64,000 nt of DNA from Plotosus lineatus (GCA_024760905.1 CM045733.1:29270001-29334000); one strand, 5' to 3'. Numbered from the stretch's first letter, positions 10,718 through 20,170 are shown. The notes: generated by a model from the sequence alone, not told the origin. Numbers and translations are program-made.

Positions 10718-11486
10718 CAGTGGTTTTCAAAGTGGACGGTATCCCCCCACCTCCCACCCCCCACCCCCCCGGGGGGGGGGGGGGGCATATGAACTTTCGA
10801 AGGGGTGCTGGCGAGTAAACAGTCGGATGGGGGCGTTGAAATTGTGATGGGGGAGTTGGAGCAATTACAGTAAAATGTGACATTGGTCCGATCGATCCGT
10901 TTACCGCACACAGCACAGAGGTGCCAACCCATCTAGAAGAGGAACTTGTAAGTTTGAAAAATGATGAGTATCTGAACCAAAGTTCAAAAACTCTTACCAA
11001 GCCTTTTGGATGCAAACAGCAATCCAAAAACGCTACCCAAACCTGTGGAACGACATCAAGTTGTTTTTCATTGCTTTTCCGTCTTCCTACCTGGTTGAGA
11101 GGGGATTCAGTGCTGTCAAGGCTCCTCACCAAACAAAGAAACAAACTCAACATAACAGAGTGTGGTGATCTGAAACTGCTCCTGACAAACCCTCGTCCTG
11201 ATGTTGACAGTTTAATTGCGATGCACCAAGCCCACCCATCTCATTGAGTAGGGTAGTTGTTAATGATTACTCATTAAGTTTTACAATTTATTTAATGTTC
11301 AGTTCAAAGTGTTTGTGATTGAAAAATAAATGTTAAGCATTTTTGTTCGTTAAAATGTTTTTTATACTCTTTAAACTGTTTGTGATTGAAGAATCAACCA
11401 ATTCTTATGACATTTAACATTACCGTCGGTGTGGCGTTCGTTGGCGGGGTTTGGGGGGGGGTGGCAAAAAAGTTTGAATACCACTA
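10718..11486 (+). mobile_element. hAT transposon deletion derivative with 8-bp TSD, copy 1
   Basis: The ends are cagtggttttcaaag and the inverse of taGTGGTATTCAAAC, with the 8-base duplication ttgtaaag at 10710-10717 and 11487-11494, exactly the hAT size. The 769-base element keeps only the transposase C-terminal region and a G/C homopolymer-rich left end. A second copy lies at 24334-25026. Confidence 0.9.
10921..11247 (+). pseudogene. hAT transposase dimerisation region, frameshifted
   Basis: Starts PTHLEEELVSLKND in the first frame. After a shift, the nucleotide sequence encodes LVERGFSAV and SRLLTKQRNKLNITECGDLKLLL, the hATC dimerisation block of ZBED5/SCAND3-type hAT transposases. The catalytic RNase-H core is absent. 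The matching copy at 24462-24805 keeps the second frame more cleanly. Confidence 0.8.
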
Positions 11487-11494
11487 TTGTAAAG

Positions 11495-11885
11495 CGTTAC
11501 TGTCTGGTTGTTCCAATAGGTGCACAAACAAGCTCCAATTAGGCCAGAATGCAGCAGCGACAGTCCTTACTAGAACCAGAAGACAAGAGCATATCACCTT
11601 GATCTTATTTACACTGCACTGGCTCCCAGTTAAATTTCGAATCAAGTATAAAATACTACTTTTAACCTATAAAACACTTAATGCTCTTGAGCCACATTAT
11701 CTTAGTGAACTTCTTGTCATTTATCATCCGGCACATCCCCTTATATCACAAGATGCAGGATGCTTAGTGATACCTCGAATAATGAAGTGTACTACAGGCA
11801 GTAGAGCTTTCTGTTTCACAGCCTCACAGTTATGGAATCGCCTTCCAGCTAATGTTTGGGACTCACACACAGTCTCTGTTTTTAA
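11495..11885 (+). pseudogene. L2 ORF2 C-terminus
   Basis: After the hAT insertion the same protein resumes: ALLSGCSNRCTNKLQLGQNA, LHWLPVKFRIKYKILLLTYK, LEPHYLSELL and SRAFCFTASQLWNRLPANV, the characteristic L2 C-terminal region. The frame reaches the TTAA element at 11886. The final SVFK continues as FKTRLKLTCL at 13078, showing the element interrupts the coding end. Confidence 0.85.
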
Positions 11886-12020
11886 AGGGTACCTGTACCC
11901 AAAATTTACAGCATTCAAAACATATCCACTATACTTTATTATTAACTTTTAAACATCACGTGATGTTGGTAGTTTATTTCTAAGTCCACATTTCCTTTTC
12001 TTCTATATGACATTCCTTGC

Positions 12021-12387
12021 TCACGAAGGTTGAGCGTGCGGACATGTTGGCTTCTTTTCACCGGGGTTAAAGTTCATTGTGACGTAACATCGTTGACAGT
12101 CGTATAGCCAATTGCAGAATATCAGTATATTTTCCTCAAGCAATTCATGTTCTTTACAACGATAGCATTCCTGATTGGTTTTTTGCCGTACGCATTTTCC
12201 ACACGAGCACCAAAATATTTGCTGGTTGTTTGCTATGATTTTCCCGTGTAAGAGTTTCTGCTGACTCTCCAATATCGTCCTCCGAGTCGTCACTTTCCTG
12301 GTCCGATTTCCCTAAATGTGGATAGTCTTTCTTCAGTGGTTCATATAAATAACCTTCTAGTCCTTCTACGAAATTGTCTTCGTCCAT
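12021..12387 (-). pseudogene. Small acidic/cysteine-rich protein of the TTAA element
   Basis: Starts MDEDNFVEGLEGYLYEPLKK at 12387, followed by an acidic stretch (SDQESDDSEDDIGES). After one frameshift near 12290-12230 the second frame gives IFWCSCGKC, then ECYRCKE. The CxCGxC...CxxC arrangement recalls the cysteine cluster of the P2X7 C-terminal-like domain found in many fish repeat-encoded proteins. This resemblance is from memory and needs a profile search. The start fits the family layout: poor-complexity A tract upstream, acidic N-terminus, then cysteines. Function unknown. Confidence 0.5.
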
Positions 12388-12653
12388 GGTTTAAAAAAAA
12401 AAAAACTACTATAATGTCTGTTTTTTTCCAAGTTTGCATGAGCTTGTGTTGTATATGTCAGGTATATAGCCTTACGTTTACATTGCAATCTCGCAGTTCC
12501 AGTCGAGGCTTCGTCAACGATATGATGTCACTTCAAATGCTCCGTTTTAAAACTCCTGTGCTCTGAAGCTTGACGTTGGTGAAGCCATTAAATCGCTTAA
12601 AGCTGGTTTGTGAGAAAATATAATAAACACCTTATAGGTGTATTGTCAGTATA

Positions 12654-13011
12654 GGGGGGCAGTGGTGGTCTAGTGGTATAGGGCGCAGGATTGCTGATTC
12701 AAAGGTTGGGGGTTCGAGTTCCACTCTCCACAAGGTTGTCACTGTCCCCCCCCAGTGCAGCTGACTGGGTTATCAAAGGCGGGCCATGTCTCTCATTGTC
12801 TATGGTGTGAGGCATGTAAAAGAACCATTGCTGACTTTCGTAAAGAGTAGCTGCAAAGCCATCAGCGTGTTTCTGTCCCTTGCTAAAAAAGGGTTGTGAC
12901 AGGAAGGGCATTCAACGTAAAAACCTCTGCCAAATGAAACGTCCGAATCAGATAATTCGCTGTGGCAACTCCCAAGTAAAAGGGAAAAAGCCGAAAGGAA
13001 GACAGACAGAC
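12654..13011 (+). mobile_element. SINE-1, full length, R tail
   Basis: This is the reference full copy. The tRNA-like head has A box tggtctagtgg (12666-12676) and B box ggttcgagttc (12711-12721), the spacing of an internal Pol III promoter. The shared middle (actgggttatcaaaggcggg...gtaaaagaaccattgctga) follows, then the R tail (ttgtgacaggaagggcat...gccgaaaggaagacagaca). The 18-base duplication aggtgtattgtcagtata (12636-12653; one mismatch at 13012-13029) flanks it. It sits inside the TTAA element. Confidence 0.93.
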
Positions 13012-13077
13012 AGGTGTATTGTCACTATACACAATACATCAAATTAGGTATATGAGCTCTTTCACTACAGGTACCCT

Positions 13078-13711
13078 TTAAGACGAGGCTGAAACTTACT
13101 TGTTTAGTCAAGTATTTTGTTAATAGCCTTTTATTAGGTAAAGCAGCAGATCTGGGAGTCTCAGATATAAAGAGAGTTCTGGTAAACTGTTATGCTGAGA
13201 TGTTGTCACTCTCCCATTCTACTTACTCACCCAGGTCCGTTTGACAACAGGGTGGCTGATTGTCCAGAGGCGCAGATTGCCCTCATGTCTATCTTCCTTC
13301 TGTTTCTCTCTCTTTTAGTTACACTGCCATAGCCAGTCATGTTGGAGTCCTTGCTTACACTCAGCAATAATAAAAGCTTCTATTTCCATTACACTATTAT
13401 GAGTATACCTAACGACCTCTCTCCCTCTCTATTTTTATTGAGGTGCCATTCTCCTTCTGGAATGCAGGTGATCCTGATCCTTCCGCTTCCTGAGTCCTGT
13501 GGTCTGTCCTGGTGTGCTGATGCTGATTGGAGTCCTGATCTTGGAAGCCCTTCTTTCTTGCTGATGAAGACCTAGATGGACCCAGATGTGCACTGACTGT
13601 GAACGTGACTTTTCACTGGTGGTGATAAGGACTCTTTCCCACAATTATTTAGGACTTACAGGTGTATAACCAACTGGACTACTTTTTGGACTTTAATCAA
13701 TTTCTAATATA
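13078..13711 (+). other. L2 LINE 3' UTR
   Basis: Continuation of the L2 element after the TTAA insertion: the last ORF codons, then non-coding sequence ending 'ggactttaatcaatttctaa', interrupted by a MITE at 13712. Short ORFs on both strands are shadows. Confidence 0.65.
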
Positions 13712-13910
13712 CAGGGATCCCTCACTTCCTGAGGTTAATTGGGACTGAGATCCCCATGAGACCATTGAAATCCGTGAAGTAGGATCACTCCTCACCCCTC
13801 GACTGACATATACGTACACGTATATGTGTATATAATATTAATAAATACATATTATAAGCATTTATAACATTAAATAACAATTAAACATTAAAAAATAATA
13901 TAAGTATTTA
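13712..13910 (+). mobile_element. CAGGGAT-type MITE fragment (family b)
   Basis: Begins at a TA with cagggatccctcacttcctg and keeps about 200 bases, including 'accattgaaatccgtgaag', which is also found (inverted) at the right end of the MITE at 46745-47857. The right end is lost where a SINE-1 fragment begins. Confidence 0.7.
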
Positions 13911-14035
13911 TGTCCCTTGCTAAAAGGGTTGTGACAGGAAGGGCATCCGACGTAAAAACCTATGTCAAATTAAATGTGCGAATCAGATGATTCGATGTGG
14001 CGACTCCCGAGAAAAGGACAAAAAGGCAAAAGGAT
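13911..14035 (+). mobile_element. SINE-1 R-tail fragment
   Basis: Matches the end of the SINE-1 middle and R tail: tgtcccttgctaaaagggtt, gacaggaagggcatccgacg, and gattcgatgtggcgactccc. The head and middle are absent. Confidence 0.85.
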
Positions 14036-15441
14036 TTTGCAAAACGGATGGAAATGGCTGTGGTAAATACTTCCTTCCAGAAGAGACAGGAGCATAGGGT
14101 GACTTATAAAAGTGGAGGTAGGAGCACACAGATAGACTACATACTTGTGTAGACGATGCAATTTGAAGGAAGTCACTGACGCTGATGGTGAGGAAGGTGA
14201 TGAAGACAAAGGCAGAGCAGAAGACAAAGTGGTGGAAGCTGAAAAAGGAAGAGTGTCGTGTTGTCTTCAAGGAGAAGTTGAAACAGGCTTTGGGTGGTCA
14301 GGAAGTATTTCCAGATGACTGCACAACCACAGCAAATGTGATCAAGGAAACAGGTAGGAGAATACTTGGAGTGTCCTCTGGAAGGAAAGTAGATAAGTAG
14401 ACTTGGTGGTGGAATGAGAAAGTGCAGGAGTGTGTACAAAGGAAGAGGTTAGCTAAGAAAAAGTAGGATATTGAGAGGACTGAAGAGAATAAACAGGAGT
14501 ACAGGGAGACACAGTGTAAGGCAAAGTTGGCGGTGTCAAAGGCCAAACAGATGGTGTATGATGACATGTATGCTGGGTTGGACAGTAAGGAGGGAGAAAA
14601 TGATGTATACAGGTTGGCACAGCAAAAAAATAGAGATGGGAAGGACGTGCAGCAAGTTAGCGTGATTAAGGACAGGGAGGGAAATGTATTGACTGATGAC
14701 AGAAGTGTGCTGGGAAGATGGAAGGAGTACTTTGAAGAGTTGATGAATGAGGAAAATGAGAGAGAGAAAAAAAAGAGTAGAACAGGTGACCGTTGAGGAC
14801 CAGTAAATAGCAAAGATTAGTAAGGGTGACGTGAGGAGGGCATTGAAGAGGATGAAGAGGGGAAAGGCAGTTGGTCCTGATGACATAACTGTGGAGGTAT
14901 GGAAGTGTCTAGGAGAGGTAGCAGTAGATTTTCTGACAAGAACATTCAACAAGGTCTTAGAGAGTGAGCAGATGCCGGAGGAATGAAGAAGTGTGCTGGT
15001 GCCCATTTTTAAGAACAAGGGAGCTGTGCAGAGTTGTGGCAACTACAGAGGGATAAAGATGATGAGCCATATGATGAAGTTATAGGGAAAAAATAGTGGA
15101 AGCTAGACTAAGGGCAGAGGTCAGTATTTGTGAACAACAGTTTGGTTTCATGTCAAGAAAGAGCACCACAGATGCAGTGTTTGCTTTGAAGATGTTAATA
15201 GAGAAGTACAGATAAGGTCAGAGGGAGCTGCATTGTGCCTTTGTGGATCTGGAGAAACATATGACAGGGTGCCGAGAGAGGAACTGTGGTATTGCATGAG
15301 GAAGTCTGGAGTGGCAGAGAGGTATGTTAGAGTGGTGCAGGACATGTATGAGAGATGTAAGACAGTGGTGAGATGTGTTGTTGGCGCGACCAAAGAATTA
15401 AAGGTGGAGGTGGGACTGCATCAAGGATAAGCTCTGAGCTG
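14036..15441 (+). mobile_element. RTE LINE fragment, 3'-truncated
   Basis: Plus-strand RTE coding sequence from the endonuclease end (KRQEHRVTYKSGGRSTQIDY in one frame) through the linker and RT, ending after GLHQG, just before the catalytic box. It then abuts the L2 3' end at about 15442. LINEs are usually truncated at the 5' end, so loss of the 3' half points to deletion or template switching. Confidence 0.82.
14185..15430 (+). pseudogene. RTE ORF2: linker and reverse transcriptase, broken
   Basis: Frames give KAEQKTKWWKLKKEECRVVF, QALGGQEVFPDD and RRILGVSSGRK (linker); KQMVYDDMYAGLDSKEGEND, DREGNVLTDD and WKEYFEELMNEEN; then PDDITVEVWKCLGE, IFKNKGAVQSCGNYRGIK, EQQFGFMSRKSTTDAVFALK and ELHCAFVDLE. 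Several stops and frameshifts interrupt it. The order is identical to the minus-strand RTE at 6286-7081, so the two are copies of one family. Confidence 0.82.
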
Positions 15442-15640
15442 TTTCTTCCTCGCAACTACTGAAGGAGTTTTTCCTTGCCTCCGTTGCCACCGGCTTGTTC
15501 ATTAGGGATATTTAGGGGTGATAGGAAATGTTTAAATTCCTTTATAATGTGTAAGCCCCTACTTTCACTGTTTCACTGTGTAAAGCTGCTTTGCGACAAT
15601 GTCGATTGTAAAAAGTGCTCTCTAAATAAAACTGAATTGA
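15442..15640 (+). other. L2 LINE 3' end
   Basis: Contains 'cttcctcgcaactactgaag', 'gctgctttgcgacaatgtcg' and 'aaaactgaattgaatt', the 3' end of fish L2-type LINEs with its gaatt-rich terminal repeat. An inverted relative is at 39483-39705. Confidence 0.75.
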
Positions 15641-15699
15641 ATTTTACAGATTAACATCGTCACAGGGGTTGTATTGATTCAATTATGATTTATGGTATA

Positions 15700-16095
15700 A
15701 AACGTAGTCAAGTACATGCATGATGCATTGTATATTACTGACATACTACACAGTTAAAGTTTATGTGATTTTCCTTTTTATGTTAGACTGGTTGAAACTA
15801 CCACAGTGTCTTGCAGCATCACAGTACTTCCTCCAGATTGCCAAAGTGGACATTTCAGCATCTATCAGCAAGCTGCTGTTCAACGAAAACAATACCCACA
15901 TGGAGAAAAGCTCACAGACAGGCAGAGACATATAGGCAGACATGACTGTCAGTATGGCCATTAGGTATGTCCACTCCTGTCTCAGCCTGCGTCAAGGCCC
16001 TTGTTGTTATTTGGGGTCTTGAGTTGTGACCCTCGGCTCCAGCCTGCTCCATTAGAATAATTACAGCCTATTACAGCACGCCATCATCTCTGGCT
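15700..16095 (+). other. Repeat-free complex sequence; possible exon or conserved element
   Basis: This stretch has no recognised repeat. A pyrimidine-rich tract ending in an AG at 15786 precedes an open frame reading DWLKLPQCLAASQYFLQIAK to a stop at 15933-15935. I do not recognise the peptide. The rest (to 16090) is GC-balanced non-coding DNA. It could be an orphan exon, a conserved noncoding element, or chance. Confidence 0.2.
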
Positions 16096-16099
16096 TGAG

Positions 16100-16101
<2 letters not shown>

Positions 16102-16149
<48 letters not shown>

Positions 16150-16247
16150 GCACACACGCACGCACACACACATGCGCGCACACACACATACGCGCATACA
16201 CACACGTGCATACACACACGCGCATACACACACGCGCACACACATAC
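16102..16247. repeat. (AC)n imperfect microsatellite
   Basis: About 145 bases of AC with GC/AT interruptions (cgcgca, catgcg). Confidence 0.97.
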
Positions 16248-16544
16248 AGACATAGGAAAGAGGTAATAATTAGTCGTTATAAGTATTTTGGAGATCTTAA
16301 AAATGTATGTATACTTATATTAATGAAAGCCTTTTCTAAAATACTTTTTTGCAACATGTCAATAAACAACTTCTCATGCACATGACCTGCTACGACGTAA
16401 ATATGATGAATGTCACCCCAATATAGGGTGGAACAGAATACTCACATTTCATAAATTGCTAAATATTGAGCAGCGATTGCGAAATACTGTCTCTACAAAA
16501 ATGAGTAAGCATTTTGCTTCTGTAATCAGACAATTTTCTTACTA
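16248..16544. other. Non-coding AT-rich stretch
   Basis: No repeat or gene recognised. Confidence 0.4.
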
Positions 16545-16690
16545 CTTTCCTCCCACAGTCCAAAAACATGTACAGTAGGTTAATTGGCTGTTCCAAATCA
16601 CAACTAGGTGTGTGTGAGTATGAATGGCTGTGTGAGTGTTGGCCCTGAGATGGCCTGATGATTTTATGTGGCAGAGGTGAATATGAATGA
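16545..16690 (+). mobile_element. SINE-2 fragment
   Basis: Contains cccacagtccaaaaacatgt, ggttaattggctgttccaaa and tgtgagtatgaatggctgtg, the body of the second SINE family seen more fully at 20171-20515. Confidence 0.7.
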
Positions 16691-16745
16691 TTTAAAAAAA
16701 TTCAAATATATCTGATGATATCAGTTTTTCTAGCCAAGTTGTTGG

Positions 16746-16826
16746 ATGTGCATGTGTGTGTGTGGGGGGGGGAGTTTGGGCGTGTGCATGTGTGTGTGTG
16801 TGTGCGTGTGCATGTGTGTGGGCACT
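16746..16826. repeat. (TG)n microsatellite with G tract
   Basis: Imperfect TG repeats interrupted by ggggggggg. Confidence 0.93.
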
Positions 16827-16831
16827 AACCA

Positions 16832-17403
16832 GTGTCTCTCCCCCTTATGCCGGTCCCAAGCCCGGAGAAATGCAGAGGGTTGTGACAGGAAGGGCATCCG
16901 GCGTAAAACTTTTGCCAATTTACAAAATGCAAACCATAAACACAAATCTCATACCGGATCGGTCAAGGCCCGAGTTAACAACGACCGCCATCAGTGCTGT
17001 TAGCCAACAGGGTGCTGGTGGAAATTGAACTACTGTTGGTTGAAGACGGTGAAGAAGGAGAGGCGGGAGGCGTGTCCGTAGGCAGAGAGAAAAGAGGAAA
17101 AGCACGAGTATAGGACTGAGAGTAGAGACTTTGAATGTTGGAACTATGCAAGGAAAATATAGAGAGCTGGTGGACATGTACAGAGGAGGGATAGTGAGTA
17201 TACTGGCAGTAGGATGCTGAGGTTGGAACTACCAGGCAGAAGGCCAAGAGGAAGACCAAAGAAGATATTTATGGATGTGGTGAAGGAGGACATGAGGGTC
17301 ATTGGGGTAAGAGAAGAAGATGCAGAGGACAGGGTGAGATGGAGGCGGATGGTTTGCTGTGGCGACCCCTGAAGGGAACAGCCGAAAGGAAAAGAAGAAG
17401 AAG
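16832..17403 (+). mobile_element. RTE LINE with internal deletion (5' end fused to 3' end)
   Basis: The first part (16832 to about 17212) holds a 5' region with 'gggttgtgacaggaagggca' and then LRVETLNVGTMQGKYRELVD, the start of the RTE endonuclease. It then jumps to the ORF2 C-terminus (AGRRPRGRP-like, then FMDVVKEDMRVIG in another frame) and the 3' tail gacccctgaagggaacagcc gaaaggaaaag. Most of the endonuclease and all of the RT are deleted. It shows both sequences used in the R tail of SINE-1. Confidence 0.82.
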
Positions 17404-17552
17404 GTCACGGATGGGAGGGGGGGGGTGTAGATGTGCTAGAAAAAAAAAGAGAGGATCTGTGTTAACAAAGTGTGATAAGCTACCATAAGGGTCACAGGAT
17501 AAATAAGCTCAAACAAATATCCATACTGCAAGAAAGAAGAGACGCTGCACAG

Positions 17553-17556
<4 letters not shown>

Positions 17557-17618
<62 letters not shown>
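17557..17618. repeat. (AC)n microsatellite
   Basis: About 31 perfect AC units. Confidence 0.98.
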
Positions 17619-17621
<3 letters not shown>

Positions 17622-17699
17622 AAAGAGTGATACAGGAAGAGAGAGCGAGAGGAGAGTTCTAGTCTGTTTTTTACTAGAAATAAAGCCAACTACTTCATC

Positions 17700-18045
17700 C
17701 ATTCATTTTCGGTAACCACTTAATGATAATTAGGGTCACAGGGAGGCTGGTGCCCATCCCAGCCGACTCAGGGCGAGGGCAGATAACACCCTGGAGAGCT
17801 CACCAGGCCATCGCAGGGCGGAAACATACTGACAGCTCTGCAGCTACTCTTGTCAAAAGTCAGCAATGGTTCTTTTACAGCCTCATACCATAGACAGTGA
17901 GAGACATGATTTGATAATGCCTTTGATAACCCAGTTAGCTGCACTGGGAGGACAGCAGTAACAACCTGTGGAGAGTAGGGCTTGAACCCCCAACCTTAGG
18001 ATCAGTGATCCAGCACCTTACCACCAGGCCACCACTGCCCCACAA
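17700..18045 (-). mobile_element. SINE-1, near full length, L tail
   Basis: Runs (minus) from the tRNA-like head (ccaccactgcccc at 18030-18042) to the L tail (ataattagggtcacagggag, then ttcattc). The B box appears inverted as 'gggcttgaac'. Divergence from the other L copies is moderate. Confidence 0.88.
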
Positions 18046-18409
18046 ACTACTTTAATTTTTAAATAGTACAGAAAATAAATAAATGTTGTGTTCTTGAGTT
18101 TGCCTCTTGTACTAGTTCAGTAAAATTCATTCATACAGTAAAGTTTGCCAGCCAGCTGTGCATAATGGCAGACAATGAGAGAGACTCAACATCAGCAGAG
18201 CAGTAGATTAATCAACACGCAAGTTTAAGTTAGTCAGAAAGTCAGAAAGAATAACCATCTATTTAACTCTGCTGGTCTATAAAAGACGACTGGTTGTCTG
18301 GAATTCTGTGATAAAGAGAATGTACTGCTGTTTGAATCAAACCATCTCAGAGTTTAAAATTGTGTTTTAAGGATCTTGTATTGACAGGTCATACCAAAAA
18401 ACTTACATA
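18046..18409. other. Non-coding stretch
   Basis: No recognised repeat or gene between a SINE-1 and the pogo element. Confidence 0.4.
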
Positions 18410-19198
18410 CAGTAAAACCTCCGCTGACGAACGCTTAAGCTCACGAACTTTTCGCCTCAAGAACATTAAATTTGCGAGCATATTGTCTCTGCTGACGAAC
18501 TAGTTTTCGGCGGACGAATCAAACCACGCGGTCGAACAGCGCCACGGTGGCGGCCACGAGAAGCTGACGCACGCTCATGGCGTCACAGTTCGTCACACCC
18601 CTTTCTTTGAATGCGGAAGTGGTTTGTGTTTGCTAGACATTTTGGACCATATTGAGTGTACTTTTGCTATTATGGGACCGAAAAAGACCCCACCACAGGC
18701 GGAGATCATTGAAAAACATGAACGAGGTGTGCGTTTGTGTGACTCAGCGTCCCAGTACCAGTACGCTAAGTCTACCATTGCTCCAATCCTTAAGAACAAG
18801 GAAGCTATTAAGGGTGCGTGTGTGGATAAGGATGTTTCCAAACAGTAGGCGTTTCCAAACTCTCCTTCCAAACAGTAAGTCCCTCCCTCCCTCCTCCTCC
18901 CACTCCATTCCATCAAGCCGTCAACTACCATCACAAAGGTAAATAAAACCACTTTATTATACAGTACAGTTTATTTCTTTAATTACAATACAATAGACAT
19001 TTATTATACATAAAATAAGGTATATTTTTGTGTAGTTTTAAGGCTTATTTAGTAGAAAATTATGTTTTATGGGGACCTGAGAACGGATTATTCTCATTTT
19101 AATGGTTTCTTATGGGAAATAAATGTTCGGAAGACGAACTTTTCGCCTCACACACACCTTCTGGGAACCAATTATGTTCATGAGCAGAGGTATTACTG
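18410..19198 (+). mobile_element. Pogo/Tigger-like transposon, copy 1
   Basis: Begins CAGTAAAACCTCCGCTGACG and ends in the inverse of CAGTAATACCTCTGCTCATG, with TA flanking both ends (18408-18409, 19199-19200). The 789-base element encodes only the N-terminal DNA-binding part of a Tigger-type transposase. The sister copy at 26477-27248 differs by roughly 25 substitutions and a few small indels by eye, so both derive from a fairly recent non-autonomous source. Confidence 0.88.
18672..18848 (+). CDS. Short CENP-B-type HTH ORF of pogo element (58 aa)
   Basis: From MGPKKT the frame runs 58 residues to a stop. EIIEKHERGVRLCDSASQYQ and YAKSTIAPILKNKEAIKGA align with the CENP-B N-terminal helix-turn-helix (the Tigger/CENP-B 'STLSTILKNK' helix), which contacts DNA. 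The ATG at 18672 is preferred over the upstream in-frame ATG at 18624 because MGPK is the usual start in CENP-B and Tigger proteins. The second HTH and the DDE catalytic core are missing. Whether it is expressed is unknown; it could be only a remnant. Confidence 0.55.
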   Translation: MGPKKTPPQAEIIEKHERGVRLCDSASQYQYAKSTIAPILKNKEAIKGACVDKDVSKQ

Positions 19199-19200
19199 TA

Positions 19201-19770
19201 TAATTAGCATGAACAGTAATTGATGACTTATGATGTAGGCCTAAAATGTTCTTCCTGTGTTTGGCAGACCACCATCTGCCACTGGTATGCAACACTTTTT
19301 TAATGTGTTGCAGACACAAGTTACTTAAACCCTAAAAAATTTCCTATGATAAAAGAGTGATAGATAATGTAGAGCTTTTCAACAAGATACGGAAGTTTAA
19401 TCCTCGCTCAGTGACGATTACCTCTCAGCAGCCCTTCGCATATCCACTTCAAATATTCAACCTCACCTCAGTGGCATTACTCAAGCTCAATACAAACTAC
19501 ATTTCTCTCAATGAACAATAAATAAGAAATGAAACGCAGTAAATAAGATCGATAGACTACAAACAAAATCGCAATACCATTTTTAATGCACGTCTTTAAA
19601 ATATTGCAGAAACATGCATGTTTCTTTCAAAGATGTTTTTGTGGCTGTTGATGAAAATATTGCTATACAGTATTTCTACTGTACCTGCTTCTTTTCATTG
19701 CCTACACATAATATCTATTATTACCTTATAAATGTTATTAACATAATACAATTTACTGATTTTATGAAAA
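19201..19770. other. Non-coding AT-rich stretch
   Basis: No recognised repeat or gene. Confidence 0.4.
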
Positions 19771-19778
19771 AAATGAAA

Positions 19779-19829
19779 CAATAATAATAATAATAGTAAT
19801 AATAATAATACAAATACTACTACTACTAT

Positions 19830-19870
<41 letters not shown>

Positions 19871-19885
19871 ATAATAATAATAATA
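19779..19885. repeat. (ATA)n/(CTA)n trinucleotide microsatellite
   Basis: Runs of AATAAT, then ACTACT, then AATAAT. Confidence 0.95.
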
Positions 19886-20139
19886 TTCATTTATTCATTC
19901 GTTTTCTGAGACTCTTAATTCTAATTAGGGTTGCGGGGAGGCTGGTCCCCATCTCAGCCGAATCTGGGTGTAGGCAGAGTATGTCCTGAACAGCTTGTCA
20001 GGCCATCATAGGGCAGAAGCATGTTAATAGCTATGTGGCCTACTCTTTACGAAAGTCACTAAGGGTTCTTTTACATGCCTCTCAACATAGACAGTGATAG
20101 ACATGGCCAACATTTGATAACCCCGTTTGCTGCACTGGG
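19886..20139 (-). mobile_element. SINE-1, L tail, 5'-truncated
   Basis: Begins ttcatttattcattcgtttt and continues with ctaattagggttgcgggga and the shared middle, ending at ttgctgcactgggg. The head is absent. The (TTG)n at 20140-20170 follows directly. Confidence 0.85.
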
Positions 20140-20170
20140 GTTGTTGTTGTTGTTGTTGTCGTTGTTGTTG
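20140..20170. repeat. (TTG)n microsatellite
   Basis: About ten TTG units with one TCG variant. Confidence 0.92.

Larger units (their letters stand above)
11886..13077 (-). mobile_element. TTAA-site DNA transposon (piggyBac-like ends) with small zinc-cluster ORF
   Basis: AGGGTACCTGTA at 11886-11897 is matched perfectly by its reverse complement at 13066-13077, and TTAA flanks both ends (11882-11885, 13078-13081). TTAA duplications are the hallmark of the piggyBac superfamily. The element cuts the last L2 codons. Its minus-strand interior holds a roughly 120-codon frameshifted ORF, and a complete SINE-1 is inserted at 12654. No piggyBac DDD catalytic domain is visible. Confidence 0.8.
8731..15640 (+). 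mobile_element. L2-clade LINE, 5'-truncated, host to several later insertions
   Basis: Plus-strand pieces in order: endonuclease C-terminus (8732-9030), reverse transcriptase (9648-10717, 11495-11885), 3' UTR (13078-13710), and the 3' end (about 15442-15640) with 'gtaaagctgctttgcgacaatgtc' split as ...ctgctttgcgacaatgtc... and a terminal gaattgaatt. It is interrupted by a hAT element (10718-11486), a TTAA element (11886-13077), and a MITE/SINE/RTE block (13712-15441). Frameshifts and loss of the catalytic box show it is inactive. Confidence 0.85.

Noticed and set aside
11386..11952. 188-codon ORF as a host gene
   Set aside because: It begins in the hAT 3' end, continues as the L2 ORF2 C-terminus and ends in the TTAA element; a composite of transposon frames.
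12660..12730. Apparent tRNA gene (A and B boxes) in SINE-1 heads
   Set aside because: The same sequence recurs at the 5' end of many copies with SINE bodies and target duplications; no complete acceptor stem, so it is a SINE promoter.
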